Source: Argyresthia goedartella (taxonomy: Eukaryota; Arthropoda; Insecta; Lepidoptera; Argyresthiidae). From it: a stretch of DNA of 64,000 nucleotides. The notes under the pieces are model-generated. The model searched no databases, had not been told where the DNA came from, and saw only the letters and a list, made by a program, of their open reading frames with translations. A program made the position numbers and the translations under genes. Numbering within the stretch: the stretch's first letter is position 1; the number at the start of each line of letters is the position of its first letter. The stretch is from positions 16,034,329-16,098,328 of the forward strand of contig OX463836.1 in assembly GCA_949825045.1 (NCBI GenBank), in the 5' to 3' direction. Below, in pieces: positions 44,289-55,074 of this stretch.

Positions 44289-45835
44289 TGCATCCTGTTA
44301 TTCTGGTCTGATACCAGATTCATATTAGGCTGCTCAGTAAAAGCAGAGTTAGAAGCCAAATTTTTGGCTGTAATGTCATATAAATATAATAGTGACATAG
44401 CTATTTGTCGTTTACAATAATTTGAAAGGTAAAATGTACCTTTAGTCATAGTAAAATAATTACTAACATAATTGTTAGTGTCAATAATATCAAACTTATT
44501 ATTATATGTACATAAATTGTACATAGTTATATTCATATTATGTCTATATACATTTTCATTTTGTGTCAATTGGTTGCAGTAGGGAAATGTGAACAATATA
44601 ATTTTTTTCACACTAAGACCATTCAATGTTTCATAAAATTTTATTAAATTATTTTTGTTCACATCTCCCCTATTGCCCATGAAAATTATCAGTGTGGCAC
44701 TGGCTGTGATAGTGCTGTCATTCAAAATTTGATTTATAATATTATCTACAGTGCTAAAAGGTGAGCAATTACTAATAACACTATGTCCCTTAGAGTATGA
44801 GTGGAGTGCTGAGCCCATGCCACTTCCAATCTCATCACAGTACATTATAATATCAGGTGTTGTGGTCATATCAGACTTGGCAGAACTATTATCAGTAACA
44901 CCTTGTGTTGGTAAACTGTCACACAAGCCCGGAGAGTTGCCCGCTGTCAAACAACCACCTTTCTGCTCACAGCGACAAGTATGGTTGTTGGTCAGCGACT
45001 CAAACCGCTCACAATTATGGTTCATTTCTTGAATTAGATCATCCATAGCCAATGAGTATTCATTTATAACTTTCTCAGAGTTCAAATATGCACTGTTTAG
45101 TGATCTCAATGAATCCTCCAAGCTTTGGATTTTCAAATGTAAGTTTTGTGTGTCAGTTTCATACATCAACTTAGTACTTTCTAATTCTAATACACACATA
45201 TTCAAATCATGTAATAAGTTTACATTTTTCTTGCTTACTTTTAAGTTTTTAGTACACAATTTATTATGTTTTATTAATTTCTGAGTTTTCCGTATATACC
45301 TATTTATTTTACCTAGTTTGTTATTGCTGCAACTTAATAACCTTGATGTGGGCAATGTGTCATTAGTTAAATCAATGACATCATCAAGGCTTCCAGTTGC
45401 AACAGTAACCAGCTGCGGGCTGATCCCTACGACTTCACTGTAGAGGCTCTGGGTCTGCAACGCTGCGGTGTTTTCCTTCTCCTCCTGGAGTGCATATATT
45501 TGTTCATGGGCATCAAACAATGCTTTCTCCAGGGAATCAATCGATTTCAGGGCTTGCTCGTACTCTGCACTACATACAGTGAAGCTATCTACGGTGACCT
45601 GCAGCTTGTCCCGCTCAACAATTACATCACTACATTCTTGTTCTAATACACATAATTGTTTCTTTAGCTTATCTCTACTTTCAAGTACTGATAATAGCTC
45701 TTTCTCATTTTCCTCCCTTTCACAGAGTAATTCGGTGACCATTTCCTTTGATTTTTTTAATTCTAGTAAGGTAACTTTGAGCTTGTCATTTTCCTGCTGT
45801 CGGGAGGCGACAGCAGCAGCTCTGCGGGTCATCAT
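44279..45835 (-). CDS. LINE ORF1: coiled-coil protein with SGNH-like C terminus
   Basis: First good ATG at 45835 (MMTRRAAAVASRQ), 518 codons. Residues about 15-130 are heptad-rich (KLKVTLLELKKSKEMVTELL) and a second coiled region follows in the middle. The C-terminal third resembles the SGNH/esterase-like domain of some LINE ORF1 proteins: IMYCDEIGSGMG, ATLIIFMGNRGDVN, then FTMTKGTFYLSNYCKRQIAM. The usual GDS serine block reads CDE, so hydrolase activity is doubtful. Probably an RNA-binding particle protein. Stop TAG at 44281-44279 directly follows a TTTAAAT heptamer. Confidence 0.8.
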   Translation of the reverse strand: MMTRRAAAVASRQQENDKLKVTLLELKKSKEMVTELLCEREENEKELLSVLESRDKLKKQLCVLEQECSDVIVERDKLQVTVDSFTVCSAEYEQALKSIDSLEKALFDAHEQIYALQEEKENTAALQTQSLYSEVVGISPQLVTVATGSLDDVIDLTNDTLPTSRLLSCSNNKLGKINRYIRKTQKLIKHNKLCTKNLKVSKKNVNLLHDLNMCVLELESTKLMYETDTQNLHLKIQSLEDSLRSLNSAYLNSEKVINEYSLAMDDLIQEMNHNCERFESLTNNHTCRCEQKGGCLTAGNSPGLCDSLPTQGVTDNSSAKSDMTTTPDIIMYCDEIGSGMGSALHSYSKGHSVISNCSPFSTVDNIINQILNDSTITASATLIIFMGNRGDVNKNNLIKFYETLNGLSVKKIILFTFPYCNQLTQNENVYRHNMNITMYNLCTYNNKFDIIDTNNYVSNYFTMTKGTFYLSNYCKRQIAMSLLYLYDITAKNLASNSAFTEQPNMNLVSDQNNRMHLN

Positions 45836-46332
45836 GGTTACAGTTGAGATAAGAATCAAGGAATTGCACACCAAAACAATGCGAAATTACTTACGTGGAA
45901 TAGTAACGTTTTTCAGCGTTTGCACATCACTAATTGCTATGAAATATATTTTAAACGTTGTTAAATATAATAATTTAACAATAAGGTAACAAAAAGCGCT
46001 GAAAGTGTACGGAAATAACAAATACTTTTAAATTTATAACCTGCAACGGTCACAAATTTAACATGTTTCGAGACACTAGTAAACGTCACTAAAACACACT
46101 GCAAACAATAGAAATACTTAACATTACACTATAATCCTAAAATAACACTAAATTGGGCTCAGAATTACACTAAATCATATTAAAATATAAATTTTTCTAG
46201 GGACGTAGTGAAATCAGCTGTTTGCCGTTTGACAGCCAGTGTTACCCTCCTATTATTTCAAACTGATGTAAAAAATCGGCCAATTAAATTGATTGTTGTA
46301 TGGGAGAACTTTCAGGCAGAGAGTATTTTCAG

Positions 46333-47323
46333 GCTTGAGGTGGCCAACCCATGGGAGGAAGGTTGTCGTGACGTAGTTCAACAAAACGAACCGAACAATG
46401 AGGATCTGCGACTGGCACAATGTTTTATATGCGAAAGACCACGGAAACGTTTTCATGGACGCGAGGTTCCGCTGGCTGTAAGCAAATCTGGCACTGTCGA
46501 ACAAATAAAAAGCGCGGCCACGGAATTTTTTGATCTAAAAATGTTGGAAAAAATCAGTTCCTTTGCTAACGAATCCGATATTCGTTATCATAAGTGCTGT
46601 AAAGATCAGTACTTACGCGACATTTCAAGGAACGAGGACCGAGCATTTTTCATTTTTCATCAAACACTGCCTACACGATTTTGTGCCAAACGTTGGAGCA
46701 ACGCATATTAAAAGAAAAAGAATGCTTGTTTTTTAACACTGTGAAGAAAGAGTATGACGAGTTACTAATAGAAGAAACGAAATCGCTATCACATTCTATC
46801 AAGACCACAGCACTCTCCGATCGTCACTTGGAAAACAAACTGATGGAAACTTTCCATCGCAGGATTAAGAATATTTATGCCGAAAAGAAAAAAAAACTTG
46901 CTCCGTTTGACGTCGACATTGTAACCTACCAGGATTTATTCAAAAGTATGTCGATGAAAGAAAATATTCGGTCCATTGCAAAAGACATAAGAGAGGAAAT
47001 TGTGAACTACACCACGACAAAATTACCCCATGACCTTTCTGCAGAAGATTTACTGAAAGGAGAATGCAATTCGGTACCAGAGCTCACGATTTTTTCTCTC
47101 GGACAAGATCTGATGTACGCTACGTACAGTCGCAGAGCTTTAACATCGAAACACGTTTCATGGGGTTGGCAGTGAAGAGCATGTGCAACAGCAAAAAAAT
47201 TGTCGAATTACTATCCAAGTTTGGGCATTGCTGCTCTTATACGACACTCGAAATATTGGAGACTGAATTGACATATTCAACGATAAATTCGACATAAGCA
47301 TGTCCGGAGGATATTGCACGCCG
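46333..47323 (+). pseudogene. Academ-like exon 2, first part, copy 4
   Basis: From acceptor TATTTTCAG: LEVANPWEEGCRD, CFICERPRKRFHG, YHKCCKDQY, then a small loss near 46655 shifting the frame, KEKECLFFNTVKKEYDELL, ALTSKHVSWG, and after another shift LAVKSMCNSKKIVELLSKFG. It is cut at CGCCG (47319-47323) by the Transib element. Confidence 0.6.
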
Positions 47324-47362
47324 CACAGACTGGTATTTGGCACTAAAAGTTGGCCAAAAATG
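47324..47362 (+). repeat. Transib left terminal repeat, RSS-like
   Basis: CACAGAC at positions 1-7 and an A-rich CCAAAAATG at positions 31-39, that is heptamer, 23-base gap, nonamer-like block as in a 23-RSS. The right end (52454 inward) has CACAGAA and CCAAAAATA at the same spacing. Confidence 0.7.
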
Positions 47363-47909
47363 ATTTTTACTGTTATCAGTTAACTGGTCCTTAATGATGT
47401 TCCTTTAATAGTCAGGTATATTCTCCATTTAATCCCAAAAGTTCAAAGCGCTACCTGCTCAGAAGTCGCCGCACGCTCAGTCGGAAGTTACCGTTCGCTT
47501 GTAGTGGTCGTGTGATTATTCGAAACGCTTAATTTGAACGCTTTTACAACTAGTGTCATTTAAAGAGCAAACGTTTTTGTGGTTTTTTTTGGATGGATTG
47601 CTCTCAGCCAGGTATGTACTTTATGAAATATTACTATTATCTTCAAATATTTCAGGCTATTTTGTTCTATGGGTAAGCAAGTAGTAATAATCAAAATCAA
47701 AAATACCCTCTTTTTTATGTTTAAAAGGGATTTTGTTGTAGTATTCAGCACTATTCGCCTACAAAAACTTGTGTCTTTCGTGCACTTGACTGTGTAGATT
47801 AAAGTTATAATGAAAATAGCCACCCGAAACCGCCCCCTTTTTTAAAAAAAAAAAAAAATGTACTTGCCTATAAATAGTTAAAATTTGAAGTATTTAAATT
47901 TGGTTTATA

Positions 47910-48762
47910 TTGTTAACAGGATCCTCTGGAGTCAAGTTTATGACTCGAAATGAGTTGTATGACATCATGAAAGGGTCAAATACGCCCACCTTTGACGGAA
48001 AATTGAAGTTTATGGAACAGGAAGTCTTAAATTCATACTCCAAAGATGATACGAGGATTAATGAAATCAAGCAAAAGCTGGCTGTTATCAAGAATAACTT
48101 CAAGCAAAAATGGTTAACAGCTCGCAAAACAAAGGCTATATTCGAAGAAAATAATGCAGAATGGCTACGTGGAATTATATCATTACCAATGACAGGTTTG
48201 TTGATGTGCAAATACGTTTATTTTAATTAGACTGCTTAGGCGGTGAAACACAACTAAGAACAATAGGATTTCCACGAATTTTCACACACATCACACACCC
48301 TGCCGGGCCCGCTACCTGAGGCCGTAGTCCGAGGACTAGGACGAGAAATCCTATTATTCTCTATTGTGTCTTGCAAGCACGGACTACACGATTATTTGAA
48401 GGTTTGTTCAGGTTCATGTTTTAAAAAAAACATGATGAACCTTGAAAATAAACATTATAATGCTATTGTTCCAGGTGTCAGCCCTGGTCGCCCTCACAAA
48501 TGTTTTGTAGATTCTAGCGAAAGAAGCAAAAGACGCAAAACAAAAGATCTTCGATCAAAACTTGTTGAGGAATTGACATATGCGGAATTGATATTTGTGT
48601 AGACAAATGAAATTGAGAAAAGCTGGTAAAGTCGATGCTTCAAAAGTCGTAAGAGATCTTACAAGAAGTCCCCGAAGAGCTACTAAATATGTGACGGCAA
48701 TGAAAAAAATGATGAGGACACAAGATTAACCTCGTCAGTTATCACCTAAAGATGCTCTGTCC
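47910..48762 (+). pseudogene. Transib transposase N-terminal region
   Basis: A frame at 47910-48210 (MTRNELYDIMKGSNTPTFDG) is followed by an apparent intron ending TTGTTCCAG near 48474, then PGRPHKCFVDSSERSKRRK, which resembles the GRPR nonamer-binding motif shared with RAG1. Stops or shifts at 48601, 48628 and 48729 break it before the catalytic core at 48763. Confidence 0.6.
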
Positions 48763-50196
48763 ATGTTTACTGAAGCAGGCTTAACAAAAGCGCAATACGA
48801 AAGAGTACGGGAAACCAATAAATCGTTTTTCCCATGCTATTCTGTACTTCAAAAAGCAAAAAAAGACTGCTATCCAGAAATTCATCGGGTGACTGAAACG
48901 TGTGCAGAAGTACGAGTTCAAAAGTTGATGGATCATACAGCAAATCGCCTGATTTTACTTCTTGGAGAAGTTGTGGAACATTTGAATGATGAAGAAAAAC
49001 AATCCCTGACATTAATAAGTAAGTGGGGTTGTGATGGTTCGCAACAAATGCAATATAAAATGAGATTTGAAAATGAAGCGGATTCTGACTCCAATATATT
49101 TCAAAGTTCAGTTGTTCCTCTCCAACTAGTATGTGGGCATGAAAAGAGAATAATCTGGCAAAACCCAAAACCTTCATCACCTCGCTACTGTCGACCTATC
49201 AGAATCAGATTCGTCAAAGAGACAACTGATATTACGAATGAAGAAATAAGCTATATCACGGAACAAATTGAAGCACTTGTGAGCACTGACGCTGGAGATC
49301 ATTTGTCTGTAAAACATAAAATATTGTTTACAATGGTAGATGGAAAAGTATGTAATGCTGCAACAAATGCAAAGTCAACAATGAGATGTTACATTTGCGA
49401 TGCGACAGCCACAGAATTCAACGATTTGTCGAAGAGAAAGCCTTCCAAACAACAAAATTTAAGTTTTGGTCTCTCTTTATTACATGCTCGCATTCGATTT
49501 TTCGAATCAATTCTTCATGTGGCTTATAGGCTACCAGTGAAAAAATGGAACGTTCGACTTTCAGTTGAGGAAAAACAAGCGGTCGAAGGGAGAAAAAAAG
49601 AGATCCAAAACCAGTTCAAGGAGAAACTTGGTCTATTGGTAGATATCCCGAAAGCGAATTTCGGCAACACCAATGATGGAAATACCAGTCGCAGATTTTT
49701 TGAGAACCATGAATTATCCTCAGAAATAACTGGCATTGACAAAAACCTAATATATCGACTGAAAGTAATTTTAGACACATTATGTTGCGGATGTAAAATT
49801 GATGTCGAAAGTTTCGATAGATATTGCGAGGAAACTGCTCAGCTATATGTGGCATTATATAGCTTTTACCCTATGTCTCCAACACTACATAAGGTGCTTC
49901 GTCATGGAGCTGAAGTAATAAAAGAAGCTATTCTTCCAATAGGACAACTGTCTGAAGAAGCTGCTGAAGCTCGCAACAAACATATCAGGCTGTATAGATT
50001 AAACTATTCTAGAAAGTTTTCACGCATTGACTGCAACATGGACGTCCTGAATAGGCTTCTTTTAACTTCGGACCCCCTTATATCTGGCATGAGAACAAAC
50101 TTGCATAAAAAAAGAAATACATTACCAAAAGATGTATTAAATTTGCTTTGTAAGAGTGACCTGAAAAATATTAATATGTCTAGTAGTGATGAATAA
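48763..50196 (+). CDS. Transib transposase, RAG1-like catalytic core
   Basis: 477 codons open. KWGCDGS (Asp 91) and MVDGKV (Asp 193) are the first two catalytic Asp; SEEAAEARNK (398-406) holds the catalytic Glu. CYIC (209-212) with HKVLRH (376-381) gives the CxxC...HxxxxH zinc site of RAG1. LSFGLSLLHARIRFFE and GNTNDGNTSRRFF are strongly conserved Transib/RAG1 blocks. Catalyses cut-and-paste transposition by nicking and hairpin formation in this family. The core looks intact, but the gene upstream is broken, so a full-length protein is unlikely. Confidence 0.88.
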   Translation: MFTEAGLTKAQYERVRETNKSFFPCYSVLQKAKKDCYPEIHRVTETCAEVRVQKLMDHTANRLILLLGEVVEHLNDEEKQSLTLISKWGCDGSQQMQYKMRFENEADSDSNIFQSSVVPLQLVCGHEKRIIWQNPKPSSPRYCRPIRIRFVKETTDITNEEISYITEQIEALVSTDAGDHLSVKHKILFTMVDGKVCNAATNAKSTMRCYICDATATEFNDLSKRKPSKQQNLSFGLSLLHARIRFFESILHVAYRLPVKKWNVRLSVEEKQAVEGRKKEIQNQFKEKLGLLVDIPKANFGNTNDGNTSRRFFENHELSSEITGIDKNLIYRLKVILDTLCCGCKIDVESFDRYCEETAQLYVALYSFYPMSPTLHKVLRHGAEVIKEAILPIGQLSEEAAEARNKHIRLYRLNYSRKFSRIDCNMDVLNRLLLTSDPLISGMRTNLHKKRNTLPKDVLNLLCKSDLKNINMSSSDE

Positions 50197-50213
50197 ATTA
50201 TTTTTTAACAGTA

Positions 50214-52342
50214 CAGTGGACCCCCGATAATCCGGCCCCTGTCTAATCCGGCGCCCCCTGTAATCCGACATGACAGAATTATGTTTGACAATCTTTGCTA
50301 ATATGTATGTATAGATCACGCAAGTTTGAACAGGTCACAACTCGTACGCGCCACCGCTATTGTGCTCGACGCGTATGCATTGTTTTACTTAGTTTGAATT
50401 TGACTACTAGTGATAGCGGTACGGCCTAGCGTACGTTCATTGTTAACTACATATTTATTCATTGTATATTAGGTATATGTAACTTATGTATGTGAAACTT
50501 TCAGTAGATTAGCAAGTGAATACGGCGTAGGCCGATCTACAATTTATGACATTAAAAAAAACCACGAGAAGATTAAGAAGTTCGTGTCAACTACTGACTG
50601 CGGGCCAGGCAAGAGACAGACACTCAAGAAAGCTGAACATCCAGAAGTGGAAGAAGCTTTGTACATGTGGTTTCTTCAGGAAAGAAACAGGCATGCACCA
50701 ATTTCGGGACCCATGTTGGAGATGAAAGCTAAGTTTTTTTATAAGGAAATAACAAAGAATGATGATTTTGTGGCCAGCAAAGGATGGCTAGAACGTTTTA
50801 AAAGTCGTCATGGCATACGTTTAATGACTATTACAGGAGAGAAACTTTCTAAAGATGCCACCTGCATAGAGCCCTTTAAATTAAGATTTTTGCAAAAGGT
50901 GAACGATTTAAATCTTGACCCGTCACAGGTGTATAATGCAGACGAATCAGGGCTTTTTTGGCGTGTGATGCCTAACAAAACTTTCGTTTCTTGTAACGAA
51001 AAAGACGTACCTGGACGAAAAGTGAGTAAAGAGCGTGTAACCATACTACCATGTGCTAATGCTGCAGGTACACACGCGCTTAAGATGGTGGTCATTGGGA
51101 AATCTAATAAACCAAGGGCATTCAAAAACATTGATTTACCTGTACACTATTACGGACAAAAAAGTGCATGGATGACAAAAGACCTTTTCAAAAAGTGGTT
51201 TGATGAATGCTTCGTACCTGAAGTTAGAAAATGGTTAAAAGATCATAATTTTCCTCAAAAAGCGTTGTTGCTTCTTGATAACGCTCCCGGTCATCCGTCT
51301 GAAGAAGAACTGACAACTGAGGATAAATGCATCACTGCGATGTTTCTTCCGCCAAATTGCACTGCACTGATTCAACCAATGGACCAGAACATCATTCAGT
51401 TTGTTAAGCAAGACTATAAAAAAAACCTACTTTTGAGAGCCGTATCAAAAGACCAACCAATAGAAAAAACTTTAAAAGAATTTAATATGAAAGACTTGGT
51501 TTTTGCTCTTAGTCAGTCGTGGAGTGCGTTACCGTCATCAACTATTAAATCGTCTTGGAAAAAGTTATGGCCAGATATAATCACCACTCCTAGCAACGAT
51601 CCACAAATCAGTGTAACTTCGGAAGTTATAGAACAAGTCTCTACTGAAACACAGATAAGTCCGGAAGATTTGGAAGTCTGGTGCCGTGGAATGGATAAAG
51701 AAGAAAATGTTTTTCTTGAAATGCCTGACGAAGATATTATAAAAGAGGTTTCTAATAATACAACAAACGATCAGGAAGATAATGACGACGTGATTGCAAC
51801 TGCTCCACAAGTCACAGATCAAGACGCAGTTAACGCGTTTGAGCTAGGTTTACAATGGGCTGAAGAGAATGGTACATCCTACAACGAACTTTTACTTTTG
51901 AGAAGACTGAGGGACAAAGCTCTGATCTCGCGTTATAACAACCTTAAACAAAACAAAATTGATGAATATTTCAAAGCTTCATAATTTGATATAGTATTCA
52001 CTACATGATTTTGATTAATAATTCTTGATTATTTTGGTAGATATGTATGTATGTGCATTTATGCTTATTTTTATAATAAAACGTAAGCTCTCAATTGTTA
52101 TTTAATTTACTAAATTCGACTTACATAAATTAAGTCTGATTTGTACTTCAAATTATGTACATACATATGTACGTATAATATATTGACTCTCGTCATTAGA
52201 TATGTAATTTGTCGGATTACAAGGTACTCTTTCGTAAAAAAATCCGGACTATAGGGGTCTTAGGCAGTGCTCTATAATCCGACAAATTCGATAGTCCGAC
52301 ACTGCCCTGCATAATGTTTGCCGGATTACCGGGGGTCCACTG
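50214..52342 (+). mobile_element. Tigger-type element inside the Transib 3' region
   Basis: Terminal inverted repeats starting CAGTGGACCCCCGATAATCC at the left and its near-complement at the right, flanked by TA (50212-50213 and 52343-52344). It lies just downstream of the Transib stop codon, so it did not break that coding core. 2129 bases. Confidence 0.9.
50584..51984 (+). CDS. Tigger-type DDE transposase (CENP-B/jerky-like)
   Basis: Open for 466 codons; the frame extends upstream through RLASEYGVGRSTIYDIKK, the helix-turn-helix of CENP-B-type DNA-binding domains, but no ATG is seen there, so an upstream exon or the first helix is missing. A second DNA-binding region (WFLQERNRHAPISGPML, GWLERFKSRHGI) precedes the catalytic core: VYNADESGLFW, LLLLDNAPGHP and IQPMDQNII hold the three Asp. 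The acidic C-terminal tail is typical. One of the better preserved genes in the window. Confidence 0.85.
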   Translation: MSTTDCGPGKRQTLKKAEHPEVEEALYMWFLQERNRHAPISGPMLEMKAKFFYKEITKNDDFVASKGWLERFKSRHGIRLMTITGEKLSKDATCIEPFKLRFLQKVNDLNLDPSQVYNADESGLFWRVMPNKTFVSCNEKDVPGRKVSKERVTILPCANAAGTHALKMVVIGKSNKPRAFKNIDLPVHYYGQKSAWMTKDLFKKWFDECFVPEVRKWLKDHNFPQKALLLLDNAPGHPSEEELTTEDKCITAMFLPPNCTALIQPMDQNIIQFVKQDYKKNLLLRAVSKDQPIEKTLKEFNMKDLVFALSQSWSALPSSTIKSSWKKLWPDIITTPSNDPQISVTSEVIEQVSTETQISPEDLEVWCRGMDKEENVFLEMPDEDIIKEVSNNTTNDQEDNDDVIATAPQVTDQDAVNAFELGLQWAEENGTSYNELLLLRRLRDKALISRYNNLKQNKIDEYFKAS

Positions 52343-52454
52343 TATTAAGTTTTTTTATTCATGTATATAAGAAAAACCCAAAATAATGCTTTAAAAAGTC
52401 AATTAAGATATAAAATATTTTTGGCCAAGTTTTAGTGCCAAATACCATTCTGTG

Positions 52455-55074
52455 CGCCGCCCTGATTTGAATACTGGAGTCGCGTTTGATAATATTGATC
52501 GCTTTGTTGACACACTCGATGGTAAAGACACACTGCACGACACGGTGGGGATCATTTTTCAAGATATCATTCCTAATGAAGAGGCAATCATATCACCAGC
52601 TGTTTTCCGTGAAGACAATTCCACCACCAATGAATCTGCTCACGCAAGCACTGCAGAAACATCGCTGAGTTCTGTACGCAGGAGGAAAAGACGCAGGACG
52701 TTCGAAGAGGTCATATTTGAGTTACGACCATTTACAAAAAAAATGAAGATTTCAGGATGGAATGAGCTTGATGTTTCACAACTTAATTACCCACCTGATA
52801 ATTTGACGAAATCTATCCAACTGGATACTGCGTGGATGCTGTTACACAAGCTCAAGTTGACGATGTTCCCATGTGGGTCGGCTATCAAAGCATGATTACG
52901 ATTGACATTTCACCAGTCCAGAAAGTCTCGTATCTCCCACTGACTGATTTCCAGAGTTTTCAATCTCCAACTAATCATTCGACAGTATTGAAAACTCTGG
53001 AAATCAGTCAAGAAATTGCAGCTGAATGCGAAGCCAAATTCAAATCACGTATGATTTGGCCATCGCTCGAACGAGTTATTGTATCCTAGCTCAAGAATCC
53101 CCCCAATTCGACAACATTTTTATTCATTTGGGGGCTTTCCATATTGAGATGGCTTTTTTCAAAGCGCTTGGGGTCTTCATTGAAGAGAGTGGATTGACTA
53201 ATATAATGGTTGAGACTAATCTGATTGCGAGTGGATCTGTCGGTGGGTTCATTTCCAGGAAAAATTACAATAGGTGTAAACGGTTACATCCAATTATGGC
53301 TTTGGCATTGGAGCAATTACATTTCGAGTCATTCCTTGATCGCAAACATTCGACGATTTCAAAATCGGTGATAGATTATCTAGCTGAGTTCATGCAACGC
53401 AAAGGTGTCTCTCCGCAACTCGACCACGCCGAAACTCAGCAGTTGATCCAATGGTACGAAGAATATACAGCAGAATCTCTTCAAGGTAAACACGGAAAAA
53501 CGTGCCAATTTTACGCGATTTAAAGCGATTTTGTCAATCTCTATCACTTCTTCGTTCGCAGTGTTAGAACAGGAGATTTGAATTTGATCATTTACGCTCT
53601 TGGAAGAATCGTAATTTTATTCTTTCATTATAATCAACAAAACTATAGTCGATGGCTGACATACTACATAAATCAACTGCTGCACGTCGATCCAAACACA
53701 TCCAGGCCTCCGATCTGAATTGGCTCGGGGATCTTTTGGGATTCGAAGGACTCCGAAAGCTTTCTCTCGAATTCCGGTTGACCTAACGCTGGAACAAACC
53801 ATCAATGGAGACGCAGCACGCCGACTTACCGGAATAACAAATCTGACAAATTCAATTGGTGCTAGACAGCGCTGGGCGAAAAATCACGGAGCTCGAACGC
53901 GAATAATATCGCACGTACTAACTCAAGCAGGACTGAACAAGAACCAAGATATATCTGCTGAGCAAAATCCACAGCGTATGGAGAAAGATAAGAAGCAACT
54001 TCAAGATTTTGTGGAAGGTATTCGTCAGACAATAAATCCATTTTCTTTCTCAATCGATGCTGATAAATTGTTCAACATCTCGACTGGACAAGCTGCAACT
54101 CCTGAAGTAGCGAATAGCTTGTTGCACGCAGTATCAAAGGGAACGGAGTTACGAGACCAATTTATTGCTGAATGCAATGACAACTCTGAGAGATTTCACG
54201 CAAGAATACCAAAAAATGCAGTACAGACTTTCGCGAGCATGAAGAAGAAGAAAATTCAGATCGGCCGAAAAGTACTTGAAGTTCGTATCCAGCGTGAATT
54301 ATTTGGCCGATTGTTGTCTTTATCTTTGGACGCGCAAATTGATCTTGAATAGATGCTCCGTTTTCCAATAACGCCAATTCCACTGTCTTTGTGTCACAAA
54401 GATGGTTCTGTAAAAAAAACTGTTAAATCGGTGCTGGTGAAAGTGTTGGAACACCAAAGTGAAGACATGGAACAACCGCCCTCCAACGTGGACATGGTAA
54501 TCATCGATGGCTTCTTCTTGTTAAATACCATGACAGACATGCCTCGAACGTTTGGAGATGTATCAAAAATGAAATTGCCATAGTTTTTGATCGGTACTTT
54601 ACACCTTCCACTAAAGACTATGAGCATACTCTCCGCAAAAGTATGAATGACGATAAGGACTACCACATCAGCGGCCCTCAGCAAATCCGCTTAGTAGACT
54701 TTGCGAAGGACTTGGAAAATATCAAGTTCAAAGAAGCTCTAGTCAAGTTTTTCATTGATCATTGGAATAGTCAAGAGATGGCCGTTATTATTCGCAACAA
54801 AACAATCTATTTGAACCACGACTTGTGCTACGTCTTCAAAGTCGTCGATGGAATAGTGCAGAGAACAATCGATGATAAGCTCTCATGCTCAAGTCACGAA
54901 GAAGCCGACACGAACACAGTTTTCCTTGCCTGTCAATTGCCACAAGGTTCTACAACAATCATTCGAGCATCAGACACAGATATTCTGGTCATTATGTTGG
55001 CCAATGTGGAGCATTTGAACGAATCGGTTAGAGTGTGGATGGATCTCGGAGTCGGTAATGCACGTCGCAATATA
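52455..55074 (+). pseudogene. Academ-like exon 2, middle part, copy 4
   Basis: Resumes after Transib. It keeps the Ser-rich segment and SGWNELDVSQLNYPPDN, lost from copies 1-3 as 14 bases. A one-base loss near 52855 shifts the frame; 53026-53523 reads AFHIEMAFFKALGVF to TCQFYAI; 53720-54352 reads SIGARQRWAKNHG to a private AAA-to-TAG stop; 54353-54583 holds LSLCHKDGSV; a deletion of about 30 bases near 54570 removes part of the next block; 54643-55074 has SSHEEADTNT and IRASDTDILV. Cut by the mariner-like element at TA 55073. Confidence 0.6.

Larger units (their letters stand above)
40993..46251 (-). mobile_element. Near-intact CR1/Jockey-type LINE in Academ-like intron 1
   Basis: Full-length non-LTR retrotransposon on the minus strand with ORF1, ORF2, a 5' UTR of about 0.4 kb (45836-46251) and a 3' tail of (GTTTTGA)n seen as (CAAAACT)n at 40989-41015. 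Flanked by ATTTTTTCAAA (40982-40992) and ATTATTTCAAA (46252-46262), a target duplication with one mismatch. Both ORFs are open, so it is young and possibly active. Confidence 0.85.
47324..52454 (+). mobile_element. Transib transposon
   Basis: Terminal inverted repeats of about 38 bases (CACAGACTGGTATTTGGCAC at left, its diverged complement at right), flanked by a GC-rich 5-bp target duplication CGCCG (47319-47323, 52455-52459), the Transib signature. Restoring the empty site gives GCACGCCGCCCTG as in the other copies. It encodes a RAG1-core-like transposase and hosts a Tigger at 50214-52342. Confidence 0.88.
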
